Assembly: GCF_037076555.1 (NCBI RefSeq)
Contig: NZ_AP029023.1
Span: forward strand, 2,356,001-2,420,000
DNA from: Methylophilus sp. DW102
GTDB taxonomy: Bacteria; Pseudomonadota; Gammaproteobacteria; Burkholderiales; Methylophilaceae
Direction of reading: 5' to 3'
DNA: 64,000 bases
Position 1 is the stretch's first letter, and the number at the start of each line of letters is the position of its first letter. Position numbers and translations under genes: made by a program. Shown here in pieces: positions 8,841 to 16,487 of the stretch. The notes under the pieces were generated by a model. That model had not been told where the DNA came from. It saw only the letters and a program-made list of their open reading frames with translations, and did no database searches.

Positions 8841-9248
8841 ATGTCCATGATAGAAGTCGCCGTCTGCGGCGCGCATATGCAAGGCCTGCCACTCAACCCG
8901 CAATTGCAGGCATTGCAGGCCACTTTTGTGCGCGCCACGCATACCTCGGCCGACTACAAACTCTACCACCTGGCCGGCTTTCACCCACCGCGCCCCGGCC
9001 TGGTCAGAGTCAATACAGGCGGCAGCGCAATCGCCCTGGAGATTTGGCAACTGCCGCTGGAGAACTACGGCAAACTGGTTGCCAGCGTCCCGGCCCCGCT
9101 CGGCTTTGGCACCCTTACGCTGCAAGATGGCCAACAAGTGGCCGGTTTTTTGTGTGAAGCCTACGCCAGCGCAACCGCCACGGATATCTCGGTCTTTGGC
9201 GGCTGGCGGGCTTATCTGCATGCACAAAGCCAGGGCAGCAATAAATAG
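8841..9248 (+). CDS. Allophanate hydrolase C-terminal domain as a separate protein (AtzF-C)
   Basis: A 135-residue protein that aligns over its whole length with the C-terminal domain of allophanate hydrolase. It has the VAVCGAHMQGLPLN opening, the PAPLGFGTLTLQDGQ core and the closing ATDISVFGGWRAYL. In fused enzymes this domain is credited with finishing the reaction (decarboxylation of N-carboxycarbamate) and with oligomer assembly. It has its own AAGGAAA site and ATG, 28 bases after the amidase stop and in another frame. That frame stays open back to a TAG at 8802, so one indel between 8805 and 8812 would rejoin the two. A true gene split is favoured by the good ribosome site but not proven. 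Confidence 0.88.
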   Translation: MSMIEVAVCGAHMQGLPLNPQLQALQATFVRATHTSADYKLYHLAGFHPPRPGLVRVNTGGSAIALEIWQLPLENYGKLVASVPAPLGFGTLTLQDGQQVAGFLCEAYASATATDISVFGGWRAYLHAQSQGSNK

Positions 9249-9351
9249 CGCCCGCCTCCAGGCCGCATGAAAAACCAATTCATTTTTCATCTGGTCGTAA
9301 CGGCGAATCAGTGCAGATCAAGCCATTGATTTAATAGGGAGATTGGCACAC

Positions 9352-9570
9352 TCAATGTTCTTTTGCCATTGACTGATGGCATTCGTCGGGCGCTGCTCGA
9401 GCAGTCCGTGCCTGTGGCTCTATCCAGGTAATGTGCGCGCCGCTGGTGTGCGCAATCTGATCCAGTTGTGCGATCTCGTGTGCGGAGCGTTGCCGGCGGT
9501 TAAGCTTGAAGCCCAATCCGGCCTTCAAGATGCGGATTAACTGTGTGGTGGGCTGATGATCAAAGCGCAT
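9352..9570 (-). CDS. Small hypothetical protein
   Basis: A 72-residue frame starting at ATG 9570 with a plausible GAAAGG site eight bases upstream. It is basic and contains an LDQIAHTSGAHITWIEP segment but no domain I recognise. It lies at the edge of a decaying strip, so it could be genuine, a remnant, or chance. No promoter is evident. Confidence 0.4.
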   Translation of the reverse strand: MRFDHQPTTQLIRILKAGLGFKLNRRQRSAHEIAQLDQIAHTSGAHITWIEPQARTARAAPDECHQSMAKEH

Positions 9571-9657
9571 GGAATGGGCCTTTCATAAGCGTGTGCATAA
9601 ACATAAGCAGTATCCGTCGTATCGCCGGTTGGCCGCATACGGAGACACCAGCGTCAG

Positions 9658-9679
9658 CAATCCCGCCTAAGCGGGATTG
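9658..9679 (-). terminator. Hairpin after the small helical protein
   Basis: CAATCCCGC and GCGGGATTG form a nine-pair stem with a CTAA loop, about 30 bases beyond the stop of the minus-strand gene at 9709. The T-run is short, so it is a probable rather than certain terminator. Confidence 0.6.
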
Positions 9680-9708
9680 TTGCGGTCAGCATTGCATAAA
9701 TGCCTGAC

Positions 9709-9912
9709 TCATTTTTCATGGCAATTGCAGGCAGACTGCGTTTTCTGCTGGGCCGAGTTGCAGGCTTCCATCGCTTTTTTTGCACTTTCTTTGGCTTCTG
9801 AAACATTATTTTTATGATAGCTCTCTGATGCATTGAGATGATGTTTGGCGGCCGCTTCATGATCCGTCGCAGCTTGTTGATGTAATCCACTGGCTTGATT
9901 GGAAATTGACAT
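9709..9912 (-). CDS. Small soluble helical protein, unknown function
   Basis: A 67-residue protein with a clear ribosome site (AAAGGA, seven bases before ATG 9912). Its composition (Ala, His, Gln, Lys, Ser) suggests one or two long amphipathic helices. The histidines fall in HQQAATDHEAAAKHH, and two cysteines close the protein (CNSAQQKTQSACNC). Its size and make-up resemble small stress- or metal-related proteins of environmental proteobacteria, but I do not recognise a named family. The hairpin at 9658 lies behind it. Confidence 0.65.
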   Translation of the reverse strand: MSISNQASGLHQQAATDHEAAAKHHLNASESYHKNNVSEAKESAKKAMEACNSAQQKTQSACNCHEK

Positions 9913-10028
9913 GGCGTAAATCCTTTATGTGGTCGATCTGTGTCTGGCCGTTGGAAATTCAACAACCATTCTTTGCAGTCTACCGGGCACGCAAGGGGCT
10001 GTTTGTTCGCTAGCCAACACGGTCTGGC

Positions 10029-10434
10029 TTATTCAGTCGTGACCCCGTCAAAGGGCAGCTTCGAGACATCTGCATACACGCGCAGATGACAGACGGTGCC
10101 CTCTTGATGACTGGGTGGCGAGTAGAGGCTGTGTAGTTTCAAGTCCAGTTTGCCCGTATTGATCAGGTGATGATGGCCCCCGGCTGGCACCATCATCGCA
10201 TATCCTTGTTCAACTTCTGCGGTGAAGCCATGGATGATGATGTGCGCCCTTTTACACGCGTAAAAACTGGTCTTGCATCTATACTTCAAAGCCGGTTTCC
10301 TCGCCCGGTTTGAGTGTGACCAGAAGCAACTGGCTATACTGTCCTGTGGATACCACCCGCCTGCAGTCTGTATTCATCCTGAAATCTGTATTCAGCAAAG
10401 TGGCTTGATGAAGATTCTGCATATATCCATGCAT
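10029..10434 (-). pseudogene. Broken cupin-domain gene
   Basis: The minus strand from ATG 10434 reads MHGYMQNLHQATLLNTDFR and later SQLLLVTLKPGEETG, the start of a small cupin family. It is interrupted by TAG where a metal-ligand His (EVH) should stand, then by TAA after DQFLRV. A frameshift then moves to the frame AHIIIHGFTAEVEQGYAM, which ends LPFDGVTTE. An 18-base imperfect tandem duplication (10357-10374 and 10375-10392, 14 of 18 identical) also inserts six residues near the N-terminus. The remaining C-terminal frame keeps PAGGHHHLINTG. At least two stops, a frameshift and a duplication make it a decayed gene. Confidence 0.85.
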
Positions 10435-10557
10435 CACGATTTCCTAAGCGCGGCGTCATGCCACAGAGGGTGAGCAAGAGCTCGCCGAACTGGCCCACTT
10501 CAGGAGGCAGATCACGAACAGGTGGCCTTTACCAGTTGAAAGACCAGGTCATGCGGT

Positions 10558-10773
10558 TCAATGGTGTTTGATCTCCTGTACCGACTGGGCAAACGCATTG
10601 ATTTGCTGATTGGCCTCTTGCTTGTTGATGCCGTAAATTTGCTGCAGTTTTTCTACGAGAATCTCCCGCTTGCCCGCAATGTCATAAATATTGTCCTGGG
10701 TCAGACGCCCCCATTTGCCGAGAATCACCGTTTCCAGCGCCTTCTAGTCCGCTTGTATCTCGCTCCATTCCAT
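10558..10773 (-). pseudogene. CsbD-family stress gene interrupted by one amber codon
   Basis: From ATG 10773 the minus strand encodes MEWSEIQAD, then TAG (10744-10746), then KALETVILGKWGRLTQDN and on to AGKREILVEKLQQIYG, ending KHH and TGA at 10558. This is the whole CsbD fold, a small general-stress protein of about 65-70 residues. The stop stands where CsbD proteins have a conserved Trp, so a single TGG to TAG change accounts for it. The rest of the frame is clean, so the mutation is recent, or the codon is suppressed, or it is a base-call error. No strong ribosome site is visible. Confidence 0.88.
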
Positions 10774-10969
10774 ACTCGCTCTAGACTTTATCCAGCATGA
10801 ATAGGCGATACACCTCGATTTGAGACTTCAGAATGGGGCGCTGAGCGATGGAGCTCGCAATAAACAAGGTTGACATACTGCGCGAGGAGATAATGCCTTT
10901 GTAGTCATCAACCACCATTCACAAAACACTCAAGGCGCGCTCGATGCACGCACTTAAGCCAGGCATGTG

Positions 10970-11671
10970 TTATTCAATATACTGATTTTTGTCGGCACTT
11001 TGGCAGACGCTATTACGCCATTCTTTTGACAAGTGGCGCCGATTGCCAGGATAGTGATCTTCAAGGCCACTGATCTCCACAATACGATCCACCAGAAAGA
11101 TTCTAAATGCCTGATGTAACTCACACCACGCGGCAATGGACCAACGCGAATCGACGAACCCTAAAATAAGCGGCCAGATCACATACGCCAAAGTGTCACC
11201 CGTTTTGTTGATATAAGCCACTTTGAGTTTTTTTTGCTCGCGCATGGCATAACGCACTACGCCTGAATCAAAATCTACGACAAATGGTCTTTCGCCGACA
11301 TAAAGCATGTCATCCTCCATGAATAGTTTCATGTCCGCAGGAATGACTGCTCCAATCTTTGCCAGTGCATTTTGAGCCCCAAGCGCGAGCGCTTGATCTG
11401 TTTGTTGACTCACCCATTGCGCACCTGCGACCAAAGCTTGCAATTCGTCTTCATTGAATGTCATCGGCGGCAGCAAAAATCCAGGCTTTAACATGTACCC
11501 TACGCCTGCTGCGCCATCAATTTTGGCACCCATGGCCTGCAACGTTGCAATATCACGGCGAATTGTTCGCAACGAGACATTGGTTTCTTGCGCCAGCATT
11601 GCGCCGGAAACACTCCCGCGATGTCGACGCAACACTTGCATCAGTTCGTTGAGGCGATGGCTACGAGACAT
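10970..11671 (-). CDS. YafY-type HTH/WYL transcriptional regulator
   Basis: A 233-residue regulator. Residues 1-60 are an HTH_11 winged helix (SLRTIRRDIATLQAMGAKI), and about 135-205 a WYL-type ligand domain (KLKVAYINKTGDTLAYVIWPLILGF in two parts, then RWSIAAWCEL). It starts two bases after the stop of the oxidoreductase gene upstream, so both are in one operon. Such pairs are common, with the regulator controlling its own oxidoreductase. The C-terminus is long and polar after VEISG and may be divergent. Confidence 0.88.
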   Translation of the reverse strand: MSRSHRLNELMQVLRRHRGSVSGAMLAQETNVSLRTIRRDIATLQAMGAKIDGAAGVGYMLKPGFLLPPMTFNEDELQALVAGAQWVSQQTDQALALGAQNALAKIGAVIPADMKLFMEDDMLYVGERPFVVDFDSGVVRYAMREQKKLKVAYINKTGDTLAYVIWPLILGFVDSRWSIAAWCELHQAFRIFLVDRIVEISGLEDHYPGNRRHLSKEWRNSVCQSADKNQYIE

Positions 11672-11673
11672 TG

Positions 11674-12606
11674 TTACTCCATGGCGATAACACCTTTGCC
11701 CCCTATTTTGAGTCCACCCTCAATTTCACTCATCAGATTTACACCATCGATGAGCGATACGATTCTGCCAATCGGTAATTGGAGCTTTCCGAGTTCCGCC
11801 GCTTTTGCGACCTTGCCCAAAGTATACTCGCTCGGACTGCCTATCAGCACCTGGTAGTTTTTCGAGAAAATCGCCCGCAGGAATTTCATTGGTTTCGGGT
11901 CAAGGTCAAGAAATACACCATTTTTCTTGAGCAGCTTCATCCCTGTGCTTGCGGAAATGGTTGTTGAGGTATCGTAGACAATATCGAACTTTTGCGTCAG
12001 GGCATGCAAATCCACTTTTCGATAGTCGTAGACATGGGCTAATCCCATTTTTTGCATTTTTTCCATATCTTCACGGCGGCAGCTGCCAGAGACGATGGCC
12101 CCCAGCATCTGCGCGATCTGAATCGTTGCTATCCCAACAGCCCCGGCACAACCGTTCACAAATACATGTTGACCAGCCCTCAGGCGGGATTTTTCCACCA
12201 ACCCTCTCCACGCCATAATGCCAGGCGTCGCCAAACAGGCTGCATCCTCAAACGAGACTGTATCCGGTTTGTGTGTCACAAAGGACTCATTGGTGACTAG
12301 CATCTCGCCGAACGCGCCGGCCTGTTTCAGTCGTGCCATGCCAAACACATGGTCGCCTGGAGCAAAGCGTGTCACCCCTCTACCAGTTGAAATCACCGTC
12401 CCCGAGAAGTCCAAACCCATTGCCCGAGGGAAGGTGTTTCCGGTCAGGATTTTCATCGTGCCATTGCGTAACTTCCAGTCGATGGGGTTGATTGCAGCAT
12501 ATTTCACCTTCACAAGTAGCTGGCCCTTGCCGGGAGCTTCCACTTCAAACTCCTCCAGGCGCATCATACTTGCCCCGCCATATTGATGGTACTGAATGCG
12601 CTTCAT
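11674..12606 (-). CDS. Zinc-free medium-chain NAD(P)-dependent oxidoreductase
   Basis: A 310-residue quinone oxidoreductase-like protein of the MDR superfamily. The N-terminal GroES-like domain opens MKRIQYHQYGGASMMRLEE and includes INPIDWKLRNG and LGLDFSGTV-like text (MGLDFSGTVISTG). The Rossmann domain has the nucleotide loop GAVGIATIQIAQ. No zinc-binding cysteine set is visible, as in QOR/crotonyl-type reductases. The ATG at 12606 is preferred over a GTG 33 bases upstream. Substrate unknown; a reduced quinone or enal is typical. It is the first gene of an operon with the WYL regulator. Confidence 0.86.
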   Translation of the reverse strand: MKRIQYHQYGGASMMRLEEFEVEAPGKGQLLVKVKYAAINPIDWKLRNGTMKILTGNTFPRAMGLDFSGTVISTGRGVTRFAPGDHVFGMARLKQAGAFGEMLVTNESFVTHKPDTVSFEDAACLATPGIMAWRGLVEKSRLRAGQHVFVNGCAGAVGIATIQIAQMLGAIVSGSCRREDMEKMQKMGLAHVYDYRKVDLHALTQKFDIVYDTSTTISASTGMKLLKKNGVFLDLDPKPMKFLRAIFSKNYQVLIGSPSEYTLGKVAKAAELGKLQLPIGRIVSLIDGVNLMSEIEGGLKIGGKGVIAME

Positions 12607-13059
12607 GCGGACACGCTTTGTTTCTGGATAGTTATACACTTGTTCATATTCATTTCGATGGCGTATTGAAATGCTTACTATAAACAGTGCACATGCCAGA
12701 TTTTGTCACCATCTTCATCCAGACACATCCAACGTTCTGTCGTTAGTTATCCGAGTCAAGATTCAGCAGCTTTTTTGAAATTAACTTGAGAGATAACTCA
12801 GGGATTGGTATTCGCAGCGTAACTGCCCCAGCCAGAATGACACAGGGGTCTGATTTTGCACGAAATCAATACATGCGTGAGATGAGAACCCCTCAATGAA
12901 AAAAGGGTTACGATCCTCGCAACCCTTTTTTAGACTCACATGCGTTTGACTCTTGAGATTTAACCCGAACCTTAATTTTGCTTGGTATATTGACCACTTT
13001 TAAGGCCCAATCTTTTAGGTTGAAGTGCAAATTCGAAATGAATCGTTACGATCATCCAC
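12607..13059. other. Gene-free stretch between oxidoreductase and TetR genes
   Basis: About 450 bases. The left part holds the promoter region of the oxidoreductase operon (minus strand). A strong hairpin at 12899-12931 ends transcription toward the TetR gene or from it. Between them I see no gene; a 19-codon minus-strand frame near 12700-12760 looks protein-like but is too short and has no start. Confidence 0.55.
12899..12931. terminator. Intrinsic terminator, likely bidirectional
   Basis: AAAAAAGGGTT and AACCCTTTTTT are perfect 11-base arms with a further CG pair inside, so each strand ends in a T-run. It lies 128 bases past the stop of the minus-strand TetR gene and is the probable terminator for it. 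Confidence 0.8.
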
Positions 13060-13674
13060 CTAACTGTGGGGCACTTTGAGACACTCTCTCAGCCCTGACA
13101 AAGACATTTCTACAGCCTTGGAGAGTTGTTTAAAGTTCGATCCATCTTTCGCTCTCAAAGCCATCCCATGAATAACCATTAAGTAATACTCAGCCAAGTC
13201 AAGTGAATTGAACTCTTCTCTAATTTGCTTTTGATCTATTGCAAGTTGGAACCGCTTGATCAACAGTTCTTTATATTCTTCTCTATAAGAGCGAACCAAA
13301 TCTACTAGCTCGGAATGTTCGGGAGTCGCATTAATTGCAGAAGTCATGATTAGGCATCCCCGAGGATTGGCTGAATTCATAAAAAAACTCAAATTGGACT
13401 CTAAAAGTTTTTTGATTGAGATATAAATATCAGGCTCTTCAGTCAGGGAACTGAGCGGTCCGTTAAGTATCATCTCAGAATAAGCTTTCACAGCTTCAAC
13501 GAAGATTGAGTCTTTATTCCCAAATGCAGCATAAACACTTGGGCCCTTGACTCCAATCGCCTCAACAAGATCAGACATTGTAGTTCCCTCGTAACCCTTA
13601 GCCCAAAAAACATACATAGCGTTTCTCAATGCTAAAGACTTGTCGAATGATCGCGGCCTTCCTGCAGGTGCCAT
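13060..13674 (-). CDS. TetR-family repressor, left flank of the cluster
   Basis: A 204-residue TetR regulator. The HTH is at residues 15-60 (TMSDLVEAIGVKGPSVYAAF), and the C-terminal half contains the ANPRGCLIMTSA motif of the AcuR/ComR-like subgroup. It is clearly related to the TetR at 19865 (shared GRP-x3-FD opening, VYAAFGNK/LYAAFGNK, PxGCxI). It is divergent from the small secreted protein at 13835, and two palindromes (13715-13744 and 13771-13792) sit between them. Self-repression and control of the secreted protein are likely. Confidence 0.92.
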   Translation of the reverse strand: MAPAGRPRSFDKSLALRNAMYVFWAKGYEGTTMSDLVEAIGVKGPSVYAAFGNKDSIFVEAVKAYSEMILNGPLSSLTEEPDIYISIKKLLESNLSFFMNSANPRGCLIMTSAINATPEHSELVDLVRSYREEYKELLIKRFQLAIDQKQIREEFNSLDLAEYYLMVIHGMALRAKDGSNFKQLSKAVEMSLSGLRECLKVPHS

Positions 13675-13714
13675 AAATATTTCCCCTTAAATCTTTAATA
13701 ATTGTAGTAAAAAA

Positions 13715-13744
13715 ATAATTATATAACTCAGATTACATAATTAT
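13715..13744. promoter_or_regulatory. TetR operator 1 (imperfect palindrome)
   Basis: A 30-base inverted repeat with arms ATAATTAT at both ends and TAA/TTA inside. The inner core TAACTCAGATTA resembles TAATCCAGGTTA of the site at 13771. Centre near 13729.5, about 52 bases from the centre of site 2, i.e. close to five helical turns. Confidence 0.6.
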
Positions 13745-13770
13745 ATTGACAAAAGCAAGCCTTCAACCAA

Positions 13771-13792
13771 TAATGTAATCCAGGTTACATTA
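13771..13792. promoter_or_regulatory. TetR operator 2 (TAATGTAA/TTACATTA)
   Basis: Arms TAATGTAA and TTACATTA are perfectly inverted around TCCAGG. It lies just upstream of the start of the small secreted protein (13835) and could cover its promoter. It shares its core with operator 1 and is the best-formed of the pair. Confidence 0.65.
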
Positions 13793-13834
13793 TTAATGTG
13801 AATCTAACTTTTTTGCAACGTGGAAGGAAACAAA

Positions 13835-14143
13835 ATGTTTTATTCAAAAGTATTGATCGCAACTATCACCGGCTTTGCAATTGCAAACGCTTCTTTAGCC
13901 CACGCAGACAGCTTGAAGTCTGAGTCTGAATTTATCAATAAAACCTTACTGGGTAACTGGAAAGCACAAACCGTATCAAAGAATGATGAGGTACGGAATG
14001 TAGATGTATCCAAGGACCGTTTTATGGATAACATTCTTGGGAAATTTAAAATCGTAACGAAGGAAAATAATACTGCTGAAAAAAGTGTTGATAACTCCTT
14101 AAAGCGATATACAGAGCAATTCGAACATGCTAAAAAGTCCTAA
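13835..14143 (+). CDS. Small secreted protein, unknown function
   Basis: A 102-residue protein with a Sec signal peptide (MFYSKVLIATITGFAIANAS, cut likely after LAHA). The mature part of about 78 residues is polar and Lys-rich and ends FEHAKKS. GGAAGGA stands nine bases before ATG 13835. I recognise no family. Its divergent position from the TetR gene, with two operators between, suggests that it is induced by the same signal. A strong terminator follows 18 bases after the stop. Confidence 0.75.
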   Translation: MFYSKVLIATITGFAIANASLAHADSLKSESEFINKTLLGNWKAQTVSKNDEVRNVDVSKDRFMDNILGKFKIVTKENNTAEKSVDNSLKRYTEQFEHAKKS

Positions 14144-14160
14144 ACATATTTAGCAATAAA

Positions 14161-14190
14161 TAAAGCCCATTGCTTAGGCAATGGGCTTTA
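14161..14190 (+). terminator. Intrinsic terminator of the small secreted protein gene
   Basis: TAAAGCCCATTGC and GCAATGGGCTTTA are perfect 13-base arms with a four-base loop. It sits 17 bases after the stop at 14143. The T-run on the plus strand is short, but the stem is strong. Confidence 0.75.
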
Positions 14191-14222
14191 AGCCTGAAAA
14201 TGTAATGTCACATTTTCAGGCT
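14191..14222 (-). terminator. Second hairpin, terminator of the minus-strand operon
   Basis: AGCCTGAAAATGT and ACATTTTCAGGCT are perfect 13-base arms with a six-base loop, abutting the previous hairpin. It lies 10 bases past the stop of the last gene of the five-gene operon (14233). Together with the previous hairpin it separates convergent transcription. Confidence 0.65.
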
Positions 14223-14232
14223 GAGGTTTCAC

Positions 14233-15108
14233 TTAATTTGCCTGCAAGTATTGGGATATGGTCTTTTTTAAATCCTCTGGATTATCCACGCTGAGGAAAT
14301 GCCCAGAACCCGTGATAGTCTCAAGCTTTGCGTTTGGTACTTTCTTCCAAGTCAAATATCTTTCGGCTTGTGTTGACCAGTCATTTTCTCCGTATATCAG
14401 CATTACAGGGCTTTTGATCTTATGATATTGATCAGTGGCCTGCGCCCAACTGCGCCAGTTTTTTAATATGTTCCTGCCAAGAAAACTGTAGCCCGGCCGA
14501 TGTCCTGTTTTATCAAACATTGTCATTAACCAGGTTGGGATTTTTTTGATTTTTGTGACGCCGCCATTCATCACCAGGCTCAAGAAAAATCGATTCTCAA
14601 GCGCAGCAAAAATCGCCCCATTGATGGGAATTGAGTAATTCCACATCATGAAGTTGGCAATAAAGTTGCCACGCCGGATGCCATCTGCGTAACGGGTTTC
14701 ATAATCGTATGTATTGACCGCAATCACCTGCTTAATCTTATCTGGGATTTGTGCAGCGACCGTGAGAGACAGTGTCGCGCCAATAGACTCACCAATTAAG
14801 GTGAGATTGGTCAAATTCAGCTGATCAATTAAATCAAGCACAGAGGCTCTCAAATAGGGCTCGTCGTAGTTGATTTTCTTATTGATGGACGATTGACCGT
14901 GGCCAGGCAAATCGATGGCATAGACGGTAAATTTGCTCGCATAAAATGGAATCATCTCGCTAAACAACTCAATTTGCGTTCTGATCGTATGCATTAAAAG
15001 CAGCGGTTCTCCACTCCCTGTTTTAATGACTCGAACCGTTTCTCCATCTTTAAGCGTGACAAAAAATTCCTCTCCGTTAAATTTAAGATCTGTTGGTGCA
15101 TCACTCAT
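14233..15108 (-). CDS. Alpha/beta hydrolase, last gene of the operon
   Basis: A 291-residue cytosolic alpha/beta hydrolase. The nucleophile elbow is GESIGATLS, the acid loop GENDWS and the catalytic His GSGHFLSV. The oxyanion region reads MHTIRTQ. AAGGGAG supports the ATG at 15108. It has no signal peptide, unlike the other hydrolase of the operon. It sits 88 bases after the ketosynthase gene. Substrate unknown; an acyl ester or thioester is plausible from context. Confidence 0.86.
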   Translation of the reverse strand: MSDAPTDLKFNGEEFFVTLKDGETVRVIKTGSGEPLLLMHTIRTQIELFSEMIPFYASKFTVYAIDLPGHGQSSINKKINYDEPYLRASVLDLIDQLNLTNLTLIGESIGATLSLTVAAQIPDKIKQVIAVNTYDYETRYADGIRRGNFIANFMMWNYSIPINGAIFAALENRFFLSLVMNGGVTKIKKIPTWLMTMFDKTGHRPGYSFLGRNILKNWRSWAQATDQYHKIKSPVMLIYGENDWSTQAERYLTWKKVPNAKLETITGSGHFLSVDNPEDLKKTISQYLQAN

Positions 15109-15196
15109 TTCATTCTCCCTTATCAAATTAATTAGTACTTATCATTTCGAGTGAAGTGATATTTAAGTGATCACCCCCAGGTTTGATCCATCATGC

Positions 15197-16471
15197 TCAA
15201 CCGTTAAAACGTTTAAAAATGACAGATGCATTAACCCCGCCAAATCCAAACCCATTCGAAAGGGCATATTCAAGATGTCGATGAATGGGAGCTTGTGTCG
15301 TAATCGCCAGCCCAGTTGCCCGCGCATCTGGCGCGTACAAATTGATTGTGGGTGGGCAACACTGCGCTTCAATTGCTTTAATGGTAAAAATGGCTTCTAG
15401 ACCGCCCGCTGCGCCCAGCAAATGTCCAGTGGAAGACTTTGTGGCACTGATCACAGGTTGGGCATGACGCTGACCAAACACAGTTCTGATGGCTGCCAGT
15501 TCACTTGCATCTCCCATGGGGGTAGACGTGGCATGCGCATTGATATGGTCAACGGCCTCGGGAGATATGTGTGCTTGATTAAGGGCAATCATCATTGCCC
15601 TGGCAGCACCGGAACCCTCCTCGGGGCTGGAGGTGATATGGTAGGCGTCAGAAGTGGTTCCATATCCCACTAATTCAGCAAGCGGTTTTGCACCTCTCGC
15701 CATGGCGTGTTCATAGGACTCAATCACCAAAATACCAGCCCCCTCTGCCATCACAAACCCATCACGATGTGTGTCAAACGGTCTTGAGGCTAACTCAGGG
15801 CTTGCCGCGTATCTTGTACTCAGTGCTTTTGCGGCTGCAAACCCGCCGAGGCTGACTTTATCAATACAAGCTTCTGTCCCCCCACAGATTGCGATATCGG
15901 CTTCATTGGCATGAATCATCCTGGCTGCATCGCCAATCGCTTGTACGCCTGCTGCACAGGCGGTAACCGGAGCACCGAGTGGTCCTTGGAATTGGTGTTT
16001 AAGTGCTATCTGCGCAGCCGCCAAATTGACCAAAAATGATGGAATCGTAAATGGCGAGAGCTTACCCACACCCACTGCTTCGCCTGTGCGGACTGCATGT
16101 GCAATGGCTGGGAAACCACCCACCCCTGAAGCGACAATGGTGGCAGTGCGTTGTTTTTGAATCTCAGTCATCGGTAGCCACTGGGCTTGCTGAATGGCCT
16201 CGTTAGCGGCAATCAGAGCAAATTGAATAAATCTGTCAGAGCGTCTTAACTCTTTTGCATCGAGATATTCAGACAAATTGAGCCCCATGCTCGGATCAAG
16301 TTCTGATTGCTTAACCCAACCGGCGATGTTGACTGGGCTGCCTTCTGCCAACGCATCAGGGAGCGCAGAGATCCCAGACTTTCCCTCCAACAAATGTTTC
16401 CATGCCAAGTCAACGCCTGTTCCAAGCGGACTGACTACGCCCATCCCAGTAATCACAATACGTTTCATCAT
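15197..16471 (-). CDS. KAS II-like beta-ketoacyl-ACP synthase (accessory FabF)
   Basis: A 424-residue condensing enzyme with the complete Cys-His-His triad: Cys in TACAAGVQAIG, His in HINAHATST and His in KSSTGHLLGAAG. Its length is that of FabF. It is not in the usual fabHDG-acpP-fabF cluster, and no acpP is nearby, so it is an accessory copy. Its operon with an SDR, two hydrolases and an exporter suggests that it makes or modifies an acyl product. The reaction is inferred. AGGGA precedes the ATG at 16471, and the spacing to the MFS stop is 16 bases. Confidence 0.92.
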   Translation of the reverse strand: MMKRIVITGMGVVSPLGTGVDLAWKHLLEGKSGISALPDALAEGSPVNIAGWVKQSELDPSMGLNLSEYLDAKELRRSDRFIQFALIAANEAIQQAQWLPMTEIQKQRTATIVASGVGGFPAIAHAVRTGEAVGVGKLSPFTIPSFLVNLAAAQIALKHQFQGPLGAPVTACAAGVQAIGDAARMIHANEADIAICGGTEACIDKVSLGGFAAAKALSTRYAASPELASRPFDTHRDGFVMAEGAGILVIESYEHAMARGAKPLAELVGYGTTSDAYHITSSPEEGSGAARAMMIALNQAHISPEAVDHINAHATSTPMGDASELAAIRTVFGQRHAQPVISATKSSTGHLLGAAGGLEAIFTIKAIEAQCCPPTINLYAPDARATGLAITTQAPIHRHLEYALSNGFGFGGVNASVIFKRFNG

Positions 16472-16487
16472 AAATTTCCCTAAAGGC

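Noticed and set aside
8802..8841. Frameshift as the sole reason for the two-part allophanate hydrolase
   Set aside because: Not preferred, because the second part has its own well-placed ribosome site and ATG; cannot be fully excluded without reads.
10781..10918. 45-codon minus-strand frame between CsbD and the WYL regulator
   Set aside because: No ribosome site, no recognisable domain, and in a decaying region; may be a gene fragment.
12700..12760. Short protein-like minus-strand reading (TERWMCLDEDGD)
   Set aside because: Only 19 codons without a start codon; too short to support.
15197..16471. Housekeeping fabF
   Set aside because: No acpP, fabG or fabD next to it, and it sits in a regulated accessory operon.
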